The notes under the pieces were generated by a model. It did not search any database, was not told the origin of the DNA, and saw only the letters and a list, made by a program, of their open reading frames with translations. A program made the translations under genes and the position numbers. From an uncultured Flavobacteriales bacterium (GTDB lineage: Bacteria > Bacteroidota > Bacteroidia > Flavobacteriales > BACL11), in contig CALSUJ010000001.1 in assembly GCA_943789505.1 (NCBI GenBank), forward strand, positions 620,001 to 684,000: DNA of 64,000 bases. Direction: 5' to 3'. Position 1 is the first letter of the stretch, and every line of letters starts with the position of its first letter. This document shows positions 26,974 through 35,585 of this stretch, piece by piece.

Positions 26974-28433
26974 TGGGAGTCATTAGAAATCAAAGTATTA
27001 AGAATTCAATCAGCTTCTATATTGGCATGTCAATAGGGGCTGTTAATACTATTTTAATTTATCCTAATGTTTTTAATGATCAGCCAGAACATTGGGGGCT
27101 TTTGAGTATTTTAGTTGCTTATGCTACTTTAATAGGAACATTTTCTTCTTTAGGAATTCCCAAAACATTTATTCGTTTTTTTCCTGCAATTAAGGAAAAA
27201 GGTCAGTTGTATTTTTTGAGTTTGATTATTCCTTTGTTTGGTTTCTTACTTTCTTGTTTAGGCTATTGGTTGTTTAAGGAGGAATTATTTGTGCTTTTAA
27301 ATGCAAGCCAACTTTTGCGAGATAATTTCTTTTATATTTTTTTACTTGTATTTTTTATAAGTTTTTATGATGTTTTAACTTCTATATCTCGGTCTTATTT
27401 AGATGCTTCAGCTCCTATTTTTTTAAATGAAATATTTCTAAAATTCTTTTCTTTAATCTTGCTTATTCTCCATGGGTACAAATTTTTTGATTTCACTACG
27501 TTTTTACAACTTTATGTATGTGGTTTTTTGTTTAAATTTTTATTATTATTTATTCTTCAATTCTTTAAAGGAAACTTGTATTTAAAGCTTTCATTAGAAG
27601 CTTTAAAAATTAAGGAAATTGTAGTGTATGGTTTTTATGTATTAATAGGAGGAGCATCTGTCATGTTTGTAAGTCGATTAGATATGATTATGATTGGAGC
27701 TTTATTAGGCTTGGAACATGTAGCATTTTATACATTAGCTTTTTATATAGGTTCAGTAATTAAGGTGCCAGGAAAATCTATCTTTTCTATTTCAGTTCCT
27801 TTATTAGCTAAAGCTTGGGAGGAGCAAGATTTCATGCAAATTCAAACTATTTATTCTAAGTCTTCTATTAATCAGTTAATAATTGGAGGTTTATTCTTTT
27901 TATGTGTTTGGATTAATATTGATGCAATTTTCAGCATACTTCCTGAAAAATTCTCTCATGGAAAATGGGTAGTATTGTATATAGGGTTGGCGCAATTATT
28001 TAATGTTGCTACTGGAGTAAATGGTGCAATTATTATTAATTCAAAATATTATAAATACGATTTATATACTAATTTTCTTTTAGTTTTGATTACTCTAATC
28101 TCTAATTATTTACTGATTCCAAAATACGGAATAAATGGAGCGGCTATGGCGACTGCACTTTCTGTACTCTTGTTCAATCTCATTCGTTTAATTTTGATTA
28201 AATTAAAAATGAACTTGCAACCTTTTTCATTAAAAACTCTCTTTACAGTTTTGATACTAATAGCTATATATGGTGTTAGTCTTTACTTACCATTAAGTGG
28301 TAATTTATATTTGGATATTATTTGGAAAACCTTTTTTGTAGTTGCAATTTTTATTCCTTTACTATTATCTTTAGAATTATCAGAAGATATTAATAAATTA
28401 ATTCTTGATTTAAGGAGAAAATTTGGGATTTAG
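26973..28433 (+). CDS. Wzx-like polysaccharide flippase (MATE/MOP superfamily)
   Basis: A 486-residue protein with about 12-14 membrane segments and no large soluble part. It starts NQSIKNSISFYIGMSIGAVN, a common beginning for oligosaccharide flippases. Other features are the central FVSRLDMIMIGALLGLEHVA and the later LIPKYGINGAAMATALSVLL, both typical for the family. It would move lipid-linked glycan units across the inner membrane. It lies between glycosyltransferase genes, as expected for a Wzx/Wzy-type pathway, though no clear Wzy polymerase is seen in the window. Confidence 0.88.
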   Translation: MGVIRNQSIKNSISFYIGMSIGAVNTILIYPNVFNDQPEHWGLLSILVAYATLIGTFSSLGIPKTFIRFFPAIKEKGQLYFLSLIIPLFGFLLSCLGYWLFKEELFVLLNASQLLRDNFFYIFLLVFFISFYDVLTSISRSYLDASAPIFLNEIFLKFFSLILLILHGYKFFDFTTFLQLYVCGFLFKFLLLFILQFFKGNLYLKLSLEALKIKEIVVYGFYVLIGGASVMFVSRLDMIMIGALLGLEHVAFYTLAFYIGSVIKVPGKSIFSISVPLLAKAWEEQDFMQIQTIYSKSSINQLIIGGLFFLCVWINIDAIFSILPEKFSHGKWVVLYIGLAQLFNVATGVNGAIIINSKYYKYDLYTNFLLVLITLISNYLLIPKYGINGAAMATALSVLLFNLIRLILIKLKMNLQPFSLKTLFTVLILIAIYGVSLYLPLSGNLYLDIIWKTFFVVAIFIPLLLSLELSEDINKLILDLRRKFGI

Positions 28434-28543
28434 TTTTGTTTAGTCTTTCTAATTCAATCTATTTTCATGATGAAAGTATTACTAAAAAATATTATTATTA
28501 AATAATGTTATTCTTCTTTCTAGTTTTTTCATTAAATTGAACT

Positions 28544-28551
28544 TATCTTTG
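28544..28551 (+). promoter_or_regulatory. -7 element within the polysaccharide locus
   Basis: TATCTTTG (TAnnTTTG) lies 17 bp before the ATG at 28569, after a 135-bp gap. The second half of the locus could therefore be a separate transcription unit. Confidence 0.5.
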
Positions 28552-28568
28552 TATCATGAGAATAATAT

Positions 28569-29606
28569 ATGAGTAAGAAAAATTTAATTTTTATTTATCC
28601 CAAGTTATATACTTTTATTCAGACAGAAATAAAGTTATTATCTGATGAATTTAACTTAGTATCGATTAATCAAAATTGGGAGCGTAAGATTTTACTCCCA
28701 TTTAATTTAATCAGACAAGTTATTTTTTTAGTAATTAATATAAGAAAGGTTGATACTATTTTAATTTCTTTTGGAGGATATTGGTCATTTTTTCCAGCTC
28801 TTTTTAGTAACTTATTAGGAAAAAAAGTAGCGATAGTAATGCATGGTACTGATTGCGTTTCCTTTCCAGAAATTGAGTATGGAAATCTAAGGAATCCAAT
28901 ATTAAGTTTTGTAACTAAAAAATCGTTACAATGGGCTAGCATTATTCTTCCAGTAAGTGAATCTTTGGTTTATACAGAGAATAACTATTATTCTTCTAAA
29001 ACTCTAAGGTTTGGATATAATTATCATTTATCAAATATAAAAACACCTTATAAAGTAATTCATAATGGATTAAATGTTTTAGATTGGGTTAGGGATAATG
29101 AAATCATTAGAAATAAAACCTCATTTGTTACCGTATTAGGAAAAGGGAAAATTAAGATTAAGGGGGTTGATTTAATTATTGAAGTTGCAAGCAGATTTCC
29201 TAATTCTATATTTTATTTAGCTGGTATTGAAAACGTAAAAGGATATAATATACCTAAAAATATAATTTGTAAAGGAAGATTGACTCCTGAAGAATTAAAA
29301 GTACTATTTAATCAATCACAATTTTACTTACAACTTTCTAATACAGAAGGATTTGGAGTTGCACTTTGTGAAGCCATGCTATGTGAATGTATTCCTCTTG
29401 TTTCAGATGTAAATTTTTTACCTACAATTGTTGGTGATTCAGGATTTGTATTAAAGAAAAGAAATTCGGATATGCTAGTTGATTTAATAAATATGGCATT
29501 AAATTCGGATATTATTCATTTAGAGCAAAAAGCAAGAAAAAGAATAAAAGATAATTTTTCAGTTAATAAGAGAAAAAAAATGTTACTTTCAGTTTTAACA
29601 AACTAA
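28569..29606 (+). CDS. Glycosyltransferase family 4 protein
   Basis: A 345-residue GT-B protein. The C-terminal donor-binding region has NTEGFGVALCEAMLCECIPL, the E-x7-E motif of GT4 enzymes. LGKGKIKIKGVDLIIEVA is the usual segment before the donor domain. The N-terminal half has SFGGYWSFFPALFSNLLGKK and IVMHGTDCVSFP. The sugar specificity is unknown. The base composition is more AT-rich than the housekeeping genes, as is common for surface-polysaccharide loci. It is 1 bp from the next gene. Confidence 0.88.
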   Translation: MSKKNLIFIYPKLYTFIQTEIKLLSDEFNLVSINQNWERKILLPFNLIRQVIFLVINIRKVDTILISFGGYWSFFPALFSNLLGKKVAIVMHGTDCVSFPEIEYGNLRNPILSFVTKKSLQWASIILPVSESLVYTENNYYSSKTLRFGYNYHLSNIKTPYKVIHNGLNVLDWVRDNEIIRNKTSFVTVLGKGKIKIKGVDLIIEVASRFPNSIFYLAGIENVKGYNIPKNIICKGRLTPEELKVLFNQSQFYLQLSNTEGFGVALCEAMLCECIPLVSDVNFLPTIVGDSGFVLKKRNSDMLVDLINMALNSDIIHLEQKARKRIKDNFSVNKRKKMLLSVLTN

Positions 29607-29607
29607 A

Positions 29608-30126
29608 ATGAAAAAGATTACGTACATTCCTATAATTGATGAATTATCATCTTTTATCTTAAATAGAGCTAGAGCTTTTAAGAAAAGAAGGTTATTGAAA
29701 AATAAAAATATTCATTCATCAGTAAGAATTGGAAATGATTGTTTAATTGATAAAAATGTTTATATATCTGAAGGAACTTATATTGGTGCTGGTGCTCAAT
29801 TGTATTCTGGAGATAAATCTAAAGTTGAGATAGGTAAGTTTTGCGCTATAGGATATAATGTCCATATTAAGGCAAGGACTCATGATTTAAAACAGCCAAC
29901 ATCTAATGGATTTATTAAGCATAAAAGAACTGAAAAGAAAATTAGTATTTGTGATTTTGTTTGGATTGGAGATAATGTATTTATTAAAGAAGGTATTACT
30001 ATTGAATCTCATGCAATTATTGCTGCTAATAGTGTAGTAGTTAGGGATGTTAAAGAAAGAGAAATAGTTGGAGGTGTTCCTGCAAAACATATAAAGTTTA
30101 ATGATTCTTTACTTGATATTTATTAA
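29608..30126 (+). CDS. Hexapeptide-repeat acyltransferase (WbbJ/LbetaH type)
   Basis: A 172-residue protein with left-handed beta-helix repeats. Isoleucine/valine every six residues is visible in VRIGNDCLIDKNVYISEGTY and VEIGKFCAIGYNVHIKARTH (which has the catalytic His), then IGDNVFIKEGITIESHAIIA. The end IVGGVPAKHIKF is the standard family tail. It probably O-acetylates a sugar in the polysaccharide. It starts 1 bp after a GT4 gene. Confidence 0.9.
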   Translation: MKKITYIPIIDELSSFILNRARAFKKRRLLKNKNIHSSVRIGNDCLIDKNVYISEGTYIGAGAQLYSGDKSKVEIGKFCAIGYNVHIKARTHDLKQPTSNGFIKHKRTEKKISICDFVWIGDNVFIKEGITIESHAIIAANSVVVRDVKEREIVGGVPAKHIKFNDSLLDIY

Positions 30127-30144
30127 ATAATAACTAAATAATTT

Positions 30145-30705
30145 ATGCTATTTACTATTTTAGGACCAGACGGTACTGGTAAGACAACTTTAGCTAAGCA
30201 ATTAGCTAAAGACATATCTAATCTTGAATATATTTATTTTGGAAATAATATTGAAAGTAGAAAATATAAGTATTTTAGTGACTTTTTATACGCTCAGAAA
30301 TCCGGAAAACTTAATACTTTATTAAAATATTTTTTTATTTTTATTAATGATTTTCATTATTATAATTTAGCAAAAAAGAAAAATATAATTTCTGACAGAT
30401 GTCCTATTGATAAATATATAAGTACAATTATCAAAGAAGATAAATATAGAAATTTATTTCATAAGTTTACCTTAAAATTATTTCCAAATCCAAACTTTGT
30501 TTTTTTATTGGAAGGAGATTCTGAAATTATTTTTCGCAGAAAAGAAGAAATATCAATTTCAATTATTGATAAGTATATGCTATTGTACAGGCATTACCTT
30601 ACAGAAAATAATGTTGATTTTTATAGCATTGATACTTCAGTAAATGGAATAGAACAGACTCTTAAAATAGCTAAATTAGAGATTAAAAAGAGATATGATA
30701 AATAA
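30145..30705 (+). CDS. Thymidylate-kinase-like P-loop kinase
   Basis: A 186-residue P-loop protein. The Walker A loop is LGPDGTGKTTLAKQLAKD. SDRCPIDKYIST is the DR-x motif of the TMK family, and RRKEEISIS lies in the lid position. It is a small TMK-like kinase, but its place in a polysaccharide locus and the two overlapping partner genes suggest it does not phosphorylate dTMP. It overlaps the next gene by 11 bp. The substrate is unknown; nucleotide or sugar phosphate kinase activity is inferred only from the fold. Confidence 0.8.
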   Translation: MLFTILGPDGTGKTTLAKQLAKDISNLEYIYFGNNIESRKYKYFSDFLYAQKSGKLNTLLKYFFIFINDFHYYNLAKKKNIISDRCPIDKYISTIIKEDKYRNLFHKFTLKLFPNPNFVFLLEGDSEIIFRRKEEISISIIDKYMLLYRHYLTENNVDFYSIDTSVNGIEQTLKIAKLEIKKRYDK

Positions 30706-31432
30706 AGTAAATCAATTATTTAATTTTCTAGACGATAATTGTATTAAGTATTTATTATTGCGTCCTATTGACTTTGAAGAAAACTTTGAAGATGTAGATT
30801 TGATAATGCCATATAGAGACTTTAATAAATTACTTGATTTAGTATCTAAAAATTTTCAGAATGTATTTTTAAAATATTCAAATGCAAATGGATCTATCCA
30901 ACTTTTTTTAGACAATATTTTATTGGATATTAAATTTGATATTTGCTTTCTACCTAGAAAGAGTTTGATTTTTAAACATGACATTCCTTATGGGAAAGTA
31001 CTAATTAAAGAGGGTAGGTATCTATATCCTGTAGTTGAAGATGAGGTCTTATTTACTTTTTGGACTTTTCATATCTTCTTAGATAAAAAAAATCCATTAA
31101 AATCCTCTACTTATCAGATGTATAAGAATTTATATTTTTCTAGTTGGGAATTTTTTATTACTTCTGATTATTTTATAAAATGGACTGAATTTATTTTTCA
31201 CAAAAATAATTCTAGAGCAATTAGCTATATTAATCTGTTTTTTAAGAATGACATGATGCTTTTAAATAAAAACGATAATAAAAAAATACAAAATTTAGCA
31301 ATTATATCTAATAAAATAATTTTAAAATTTTACTTTGATAAATATTATTATAAACTTCTTAGAATTTCTGGTAGTTTAAAAAGAAGAAGATCTATATTGG
31401 AAATTAAGAAAAAATTAGTTTATGAAATTTAA
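30695..31432 (+). CDS. Nucleotidyltransferase-like protein (NTP_transf_5 type)
   Basis: A 245-residue protein. The N-terminal part KYLLLRPIDFEENFEDVDLI has the layout of small nucleotidyltransferase folds: a hydrophobic strand, a loop and the metal-binding D-x-D (DVD). The third acidic residue lies in LDIKFDICFLP. The remainder is helical and Lys-rich. It resembles the NTP_transf_5 group that occurs with peptide and polysaccharide modification genes, but this is judged by motif only. It overlaps the kinase before it and the APH-like gene after it by 11 bp each. Confidence 0.6.
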   Translation: MINKVNQLFNFLDDNCIKYLLLRPIDFEENFEDVDLIMPYRDFNKLLDLVSKNFQNVFLKYSNANGSIQLFLDNILLDIKFDICFLPRKSLIFKHDIPYGKVLIKEGRYLYPVVEDEVLFTFWTFHIFLDKKNPLKSSTYQMYKNLYFSSWEFFITSDYFIKWTEFIFHKNNSRAISYINLFFKNDMMLLNKNDNKKIQNLAIISNKIILKFYFDKYYYKLLRISGSLKRRRSILEIKKKLVYEI

Positions 31433-32210
31433 TTGTTTCCCAAAAAAACAAAATGGTATTTTCTTAATATATACTAGCTATCATGTCTTTAAATCAAGAT
31501 ATTTTAATGATCTAATTATTCAGTCATCTCCTAAAAATTCAGTATGGTTTAGGCTATTAAATACTAATATTGGTTTTTTATTCTCATCTATATTAAAATA
31601 CGAAATTGATGTTCCTGATAGTAATTATGAGTATGTCGGCATAGTAAAAGGTAATAAAAAGATCTTATTTGAAATGATTGATTCTTCTCCAATATATGTT
31701 TGGAGAGAGGGTGTAGGAAATAAATGGATTAAAGAAAAGTTTTTTGGTTTTCAATTGATTTCAATCTATACCTTAAAAGAATTTGAACTTAAATTGAGTT
31801 TAATTGAAAAGGCATTCCAGTTGCATTGGAGTAATTTGTTGACTGATAAATATGTTCATGGTGATTTTACACATTTTAATATACTTCTTGGTGTTGAGCA
31901 AGAGATAATTTTTATTGACAGAAAATCACATAAGAATTCTAATTTATTTGATTTCTTCTATTTTTATTCTTATTTCAAGCAATGTTTAGAAAGATGTAAT
32001 ACTATTTCTTTGGAGGATACTAATCTGATATTAGATTCTTTAGAAGACACCATATTAAGTGTATGTGACTTTAAAGATATGAGTTCTTTTATTTTAGAAT
32101 GTAATGAAATAATGCTTCCTAATCATTGGGGGTTAAATGAAGAAGATAAACAAAATTATTTAATAAGTTTCTCTAAAGTATTAGTTGAGAAGATAGGACT
32201 GAAAGTTTAA
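31422..32210 (+). CDS. APH/choline-kinase-fold phosphotransferase
   Basis: A 262-residue protein. The Brenner motif YVHGDFTHFNILLG gives the catalytic Asp and metal-binding Asn, and IIFIDRKSH supplies the second metal Asp. These are the active-site signatures of aminoglycoside-phosphotransferase and choline-kinase folds. The N-terminal lobe is short, and a Lys before the hinge is likely but not certain. It is the last gene of an overlapping trio in a polysaccharide locus, so a sugar, a lipid-carrier component or an amino alcohol such as choline is a more likely substrate than an antibiotic. Confidence 0.72.
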   Translation: MKFNCFPKKQNGIFLIYTSYHVFKSRYFNDLIIQSSPKNSVWFRLLNTNIGFLFSSILKYEIDVPDSNYEYVGIVKGNKKILFEMIDSSPIYVWREGVGNKWIKEKFFGFQLISIYTLKEFELKLSLIEKAFQLHWSNLLTDKYVHGDFTHFNILLGVEQEIIFIDRKSHKNSNLFDFFYFYSYFKQCLERCNTISLEDTNLILDSLEDTILSVCDFKDMSSFILECNEIMLPNHWGLNEEDKQNYLISFSKVLVEKIGLKV

Positions 32211-32276
32211 TTTTTTAATTCCAAATTAGTAATCAAATTGTATTATCATTTCCTTGCTTACAGATTTAAGGCTTAA

Positions 32277-33236
32277 CTAATCTATAAGAATTTTTATTCT
32301 TTCTGCTAATTGATTAGAAAATATTTTTGCATCATTTATATATAAATGGTTTCCGTCTGTATAAGAATATTGAGTAGCATTATCTGCAAAGTTTAAGTAA
32401 TCAACATTAGTCTTATTGGCAAGATTCATTATTCTTTTATCAAACTGTGGGTCGAAAGAATCCTCTATTTTGAATAAGGAAGTATGTACAGGCATTCTAA
32501 CCAGATAAACCTCTCCATGTTTTTTTAATAATTGGATTGTTTTCCTTAAGTATAAAAATCTGAATTTAGAAAATTTATTACTACTCATTGATGTATTGTA
32601 ATTATATACTTTTTTTTGAATATTCTGTTTAACATAAGTGCTATCCATTGATGTATAAACTTCAAGTAATCCATCTTTTCGCAGATATGTAAATGCTCCC
32701 TTAATTTTACTTAAAGAATTTTGATTTCGAATTAAGATATTAGATTCAATCCGTTTTAATAGTATATTTCCCCAACCTTTTTTGTAATTCTTAATTAAAT
32801 ATTCATAATTTGGATATGAGTTATAGTGTTTCTTTGAATAAAATATACTCTCAATATCAATTTCATTATCATTTAATGTTGTGTCAGATGATATTGCCCA
32901 TGGATCAACAGTAATAATAAATAAACCATTTTTTGCTGATTCGTTGATTTTATTCTTTATTGCATAATAATATTCTTTTCCATATGAAGAGTTGTTTATA
33001 GAAAAGGAATAATTATATATACCATTATTCTCTTCTAAATTTAAAACAGAATCAAGAATGTTAGGATGTATTCCTTGAGCAGATCTAGAAGTACCTATGA
33101 TTAATGAATTCTGTTTTGATGACGTAAACCTTAAATAGAAATTATCTGTTGAGCCATTAGCAAGGGCTCCTAATATTAGATGTAAGGCAATTACAAATAA
33201 TGACACAATTAAAATATTTTTTAGAAATCTATGCAT
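32277..33236 (-). CDS. SGNH-type hydrolase-fold protein paired with MBOAT
   Basis: A 319-residue protein with one N-terminal membrane anchor (ILIVSLFVIALHLILGALAN) and a periplasmic domain. IIGTSRSAQGIHPNIL carries the SGNH nucleophile Ser in GTSRS. YTDGNHLYINDA near the C-terminus carries the D-x-x-H pair. This is the usual partner of an MBOAT in surface-polymer O-acylation (as in AlgI with AlgJ/AlgX, or DltB with DltD). The gene lies 6 bp after the MBOAT gene in the same operon and converges on the APH-like gene. Confidence 0.72.
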   Translation of the reverse strand: MHRFLKNILIVSLFVIALHLILGALANGSTDNFYLRFTSSKQNSLIIGTSRSAQGIHPNILDSVLNLEENNGIYNYSFSINNSSYGKEYYYAIKNKINESAKNGLFIITVDPWAISSDTTLNDNEIDIESIFYSKKHYNSYPNYEYLIKNYKKGWGNILLKRIESNILIRNQNSLSKIKGAFTYLRKDGLLEVYTSMDSTYVKQNIQKKVYNYNTSMSSNKFSKFRFLYLRKTIQLLKKHGEVYLVRMPVHTSLFKIEDSFDPQFDKRIMNLANKTNVDYLNFADNATQYSYTDGNHLYINDAKIFSNQLAERIKILID

Positions 33237-33242
33237 GTAGTA

Positions 33243-34691
33243 TTAGAATTGGAAATAAATGAATGAGTTCTGATTAAAAGATCCAAATGTAATTATCATT
33301 ATAATTATTATAAGATAAAGCACCCATCTATTAGATTTGTTATAATTGGCAATATCTAAAGCATGTATCTTATCTCTATTCATCCACTCAAATAATACTA
33401 ATATAAAAACACACAATATTGTATATATCATTTCTAATTTTGGAGTAATCAACTCTGGAAGAGTTAATATAGATGGATGAATAATATCAGATAAATATGA
33501 AATCCCGTGATGAATGTCCTCTGCTCTAAAAAATATCCATGCAATAGTAGTTAAGCTGAAAGTAAGGGTCATAGATAAGACTTCTCTTACTGATGGTAGA
33601 TACTTTCCTTGAGCGACAACATCAGTATTGATTTTATTTTTATTCAATAACATTATTGGCAAGAAATATAATGCATTTAGCCCTCCCCAAATAATAAAGG
33701 TCCAATTGGCTCCATGCCAAAATCCACTAACTAAGAAAATAATAAAAACATTCCTTATCTTGAAATAGTTTGTCCCTCTGCTTCCTCCTAATGGTATATA
33801 TAGATAATCTCTAAACCAAGTAGAAAGTGAGATATGCCATCTTCTCCAGAACTCTGCAATATCTCTTGAAAAATAAGGAAATGCAAAGTTTTGCATTAAA
33901 TTAAACCCAAATAATCTAGCAGTTCCGATAGCAATATCAGAATAACCTGAAAAATCCCCATAAATTTGAAAAGCAAAGAATATAGCTCCTAAAACTAATG
34001 TGCTTCCTGAATAGTCATGGGAGTTATTAAAAATTTGATCAGCGAAAACAGCACAATTATCTGCAATGACAATTTTCTTAAACAATCCCCAAAGTATTTG
34101 CCTCATTCCGTCAACAGCTTTTGAATAATCGAAAGTTCTCTTTTTGTAGAATTGTGGTAACAAATTCCTTGCTCTTTCAATAGGTCCAGCAACTAATTGC
34201 GGAAAGAAACTTACAAATGCAGAAAAAGCAATAAAGTCTTTAGTTGGTTCTAGTTTTCGTTTATAAACGTCAATTGAATAACTCAATGTTTGGAAAGTGT
34301 AAAAGCTTATTCCTACTGGCAAAATAATGTTAAGTGAATTTGCTTTTATTTCAGTTCCAAAAAACGAAAAGGCAGTTATGAAGTTGTCTAAGAAAAAGTT
34401 GTAATACTTAAAGAAGCCTAGAAATCCAAGATTTACTAAAATACTAGTCCCAAGTAGAATTTTTCTTTTGGTTTTATTTTCTTGTTTTAAAAGACCAATT
34501 CCTACTGAATAGTCAACAATGGTGCTGAATAAAATCAACAATAAAAACCTATAATCCCACCAGCCATAAAATAGGTAGCTAGCAACAACTATAAGAAGAT
34601 TTTGAAGTTTAAGATTTTTATTTGTAAGGAACCAATAAAGAATAAATACTATCGGTAAAAATATTGCAAAGTCAATTGAATTAAATAACAT
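33243..34691 (-). CDS. MBOAT family O-acyltransferase (AlgI-like)
   Basis: A 482-residue multi-pass membrane protein of the AlgI type, which passes acyl groups across the inner membrane. The catalytic His is in VSGFWHGANWTFIIWGG. AEFWRRWHISLSTWFRDYLY and IPLGGSRG are the AlgI/DltB family signature, and FFPQLVAGPIERARNLLPQF is another conserved run. Together with the SGNH-type gene it would O-acetylate an exported polysaccharide. It is on the opposite strand to the neighbouring glycosyltransferase genes. Confidence 0.94.
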   Translation of the reverse strand: MLFNSIDFAIFLPIVFILYWFLTNKNLKLQNLLIVVASYLFYGWWDYRFLLLILFSTIVDYSVGIGLLKQENKTKRKILLGTSILVNLGFLGFFKYYNFFLDNFITAFSFFGTEIKANSLNIILPVGISFYTFQTLSYSIDVYKRKLEPTKDFIAFSAFVSFFPQLVAGPIERARNLLPQFYKKRTFDYSKAVDGMRQILWGLFKKIVIADNCAVFADQIFNNSHDYSGSTLVLGAIFFAFQIYGDFSGYSDIAIGTARLFGFNLMQNFAFPYFSRDIAEFWRRWHISLSTWFRDYLYIPLGGSRGTNYFKIRNVFIIFLVSGFWHGANWTFIIWGGLNALYFLPIMLLNKNKINTDVVAQGKYLPSVREVLSMTLTFSLTTIAWIFFRAEDIHHGISYLSDIIHPSILTLPELITPKLEMIYTILCVFILVLFEWMNRDKIHALDIANYNKSNRWVLYLIIIIMIITFGSFNQNSFIYFQF

Positions 34692-34856
34692 ATGCTGCTT
34701 TTGACATTATTAAAATCTGTAAAAAAAGAATATTTTTTTTTTCCTAGTTATCATGTTTATGCTTTATTGATATTATTATAATTAGTAATTTCTTTATATT
34801 ACAAAACTAATAAAAATATAACTTAATTATTTTAATCTAACTATGGGATTCTAAAT

Positions 34857-35585
34857 TTAAAAACTATATGATAAACTATTAATAAGTTGATAGTCCATTT
34901 CAGGAATATCTAGTTTAGGGTAACTGTCGTAACTAAAAGTATTATTTAAGCTAAATAGAAAATGAGAATTAATCGTTATCCTTAGTGAAAGGTTCGTTTT
35001 CCATCTAAAATCACCTATATTTTCAATGTTGGGTTGGTAGTAGTTTTTGCTTAGCAGTTCTACATTATCTAGTAATTTTATAGTAAAATCAACACCTCCG
35101 CTCATTCGACTATTCATTTCTTGCTCTCCTTCCATTGGTGTTCCTCTTTCTCTTAGGTAAGAAACTCCTAAACGAACTTTTTCAACATCTGATTTTAATA
35201 CCTGCATAAGAAATCCCTATACCCGCAGTCCATCTTCTTTTTATGGAACGGCTAATGTCGTACAAATGCTGTAGGGTCAAATCCGCATTCCCAGTATCAT
35301 TGGTATTTAAGGAATATTTTAAATCCTGCAACCCCTTTGTTGAGCACCTCTTCCTGCCCTGTTTGGCTAATAAATGAGATGTTATTATTTAGGCTTATTA
35401 CTGATTTTTTATGTTTGTAGATGCGCCAAAAACACATTATTGAACTGCAAAGTTTTGTCTATATTCTGCGTGTAGTTAAGTCCTAAGTCAAAGTTACCAG
35501 TAAGTCTTTCTTTTTCAGTAGTAGTAGATTCAGTAGCTGCAGTAATTTGGGTGCTGATAATTAGTAAAATAAGAATTCTAAGCAC
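34857..35585 (-). pseudogene. DUF481 outer-membrane protein, frameshifted
   Basis: On the minus strand a GTG at 35585 overlaps the valS stop and begins a signal peptide ([15 protein letters not shown]), followed by ERLTGNFDLGLNYTQN, typical of DUF481. The frame then breaks near 35420. Sense continues in another frame (SLNNNISFISQTGQEEVLN and LQHLYDISRSIKRRWTAGIG), then in a third from ~35207, with GVSYLRERGTPMEGEQEMNS to a final ...YQLINSLSYSF. DUF481 proteins are small outer-membrane barrels of unknown role. At least two or three indels are needed to restore the frame. Confidence 0.7.

Noticed and set aside
30145-30705. Housekeeping thymidylate kinase (tmk)
   Set aside because: The protein is short and embedded in a polysaccharide locus with overlapping partner genes, so a specialised kinase is more likely. 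Not excluded.
31422-32210. Aminoglycoside resistance gene
   Set aside because: Only the general APH fold is seen. There is no match I recognise to a resistance enzyme, and the context is glycan synthesis.
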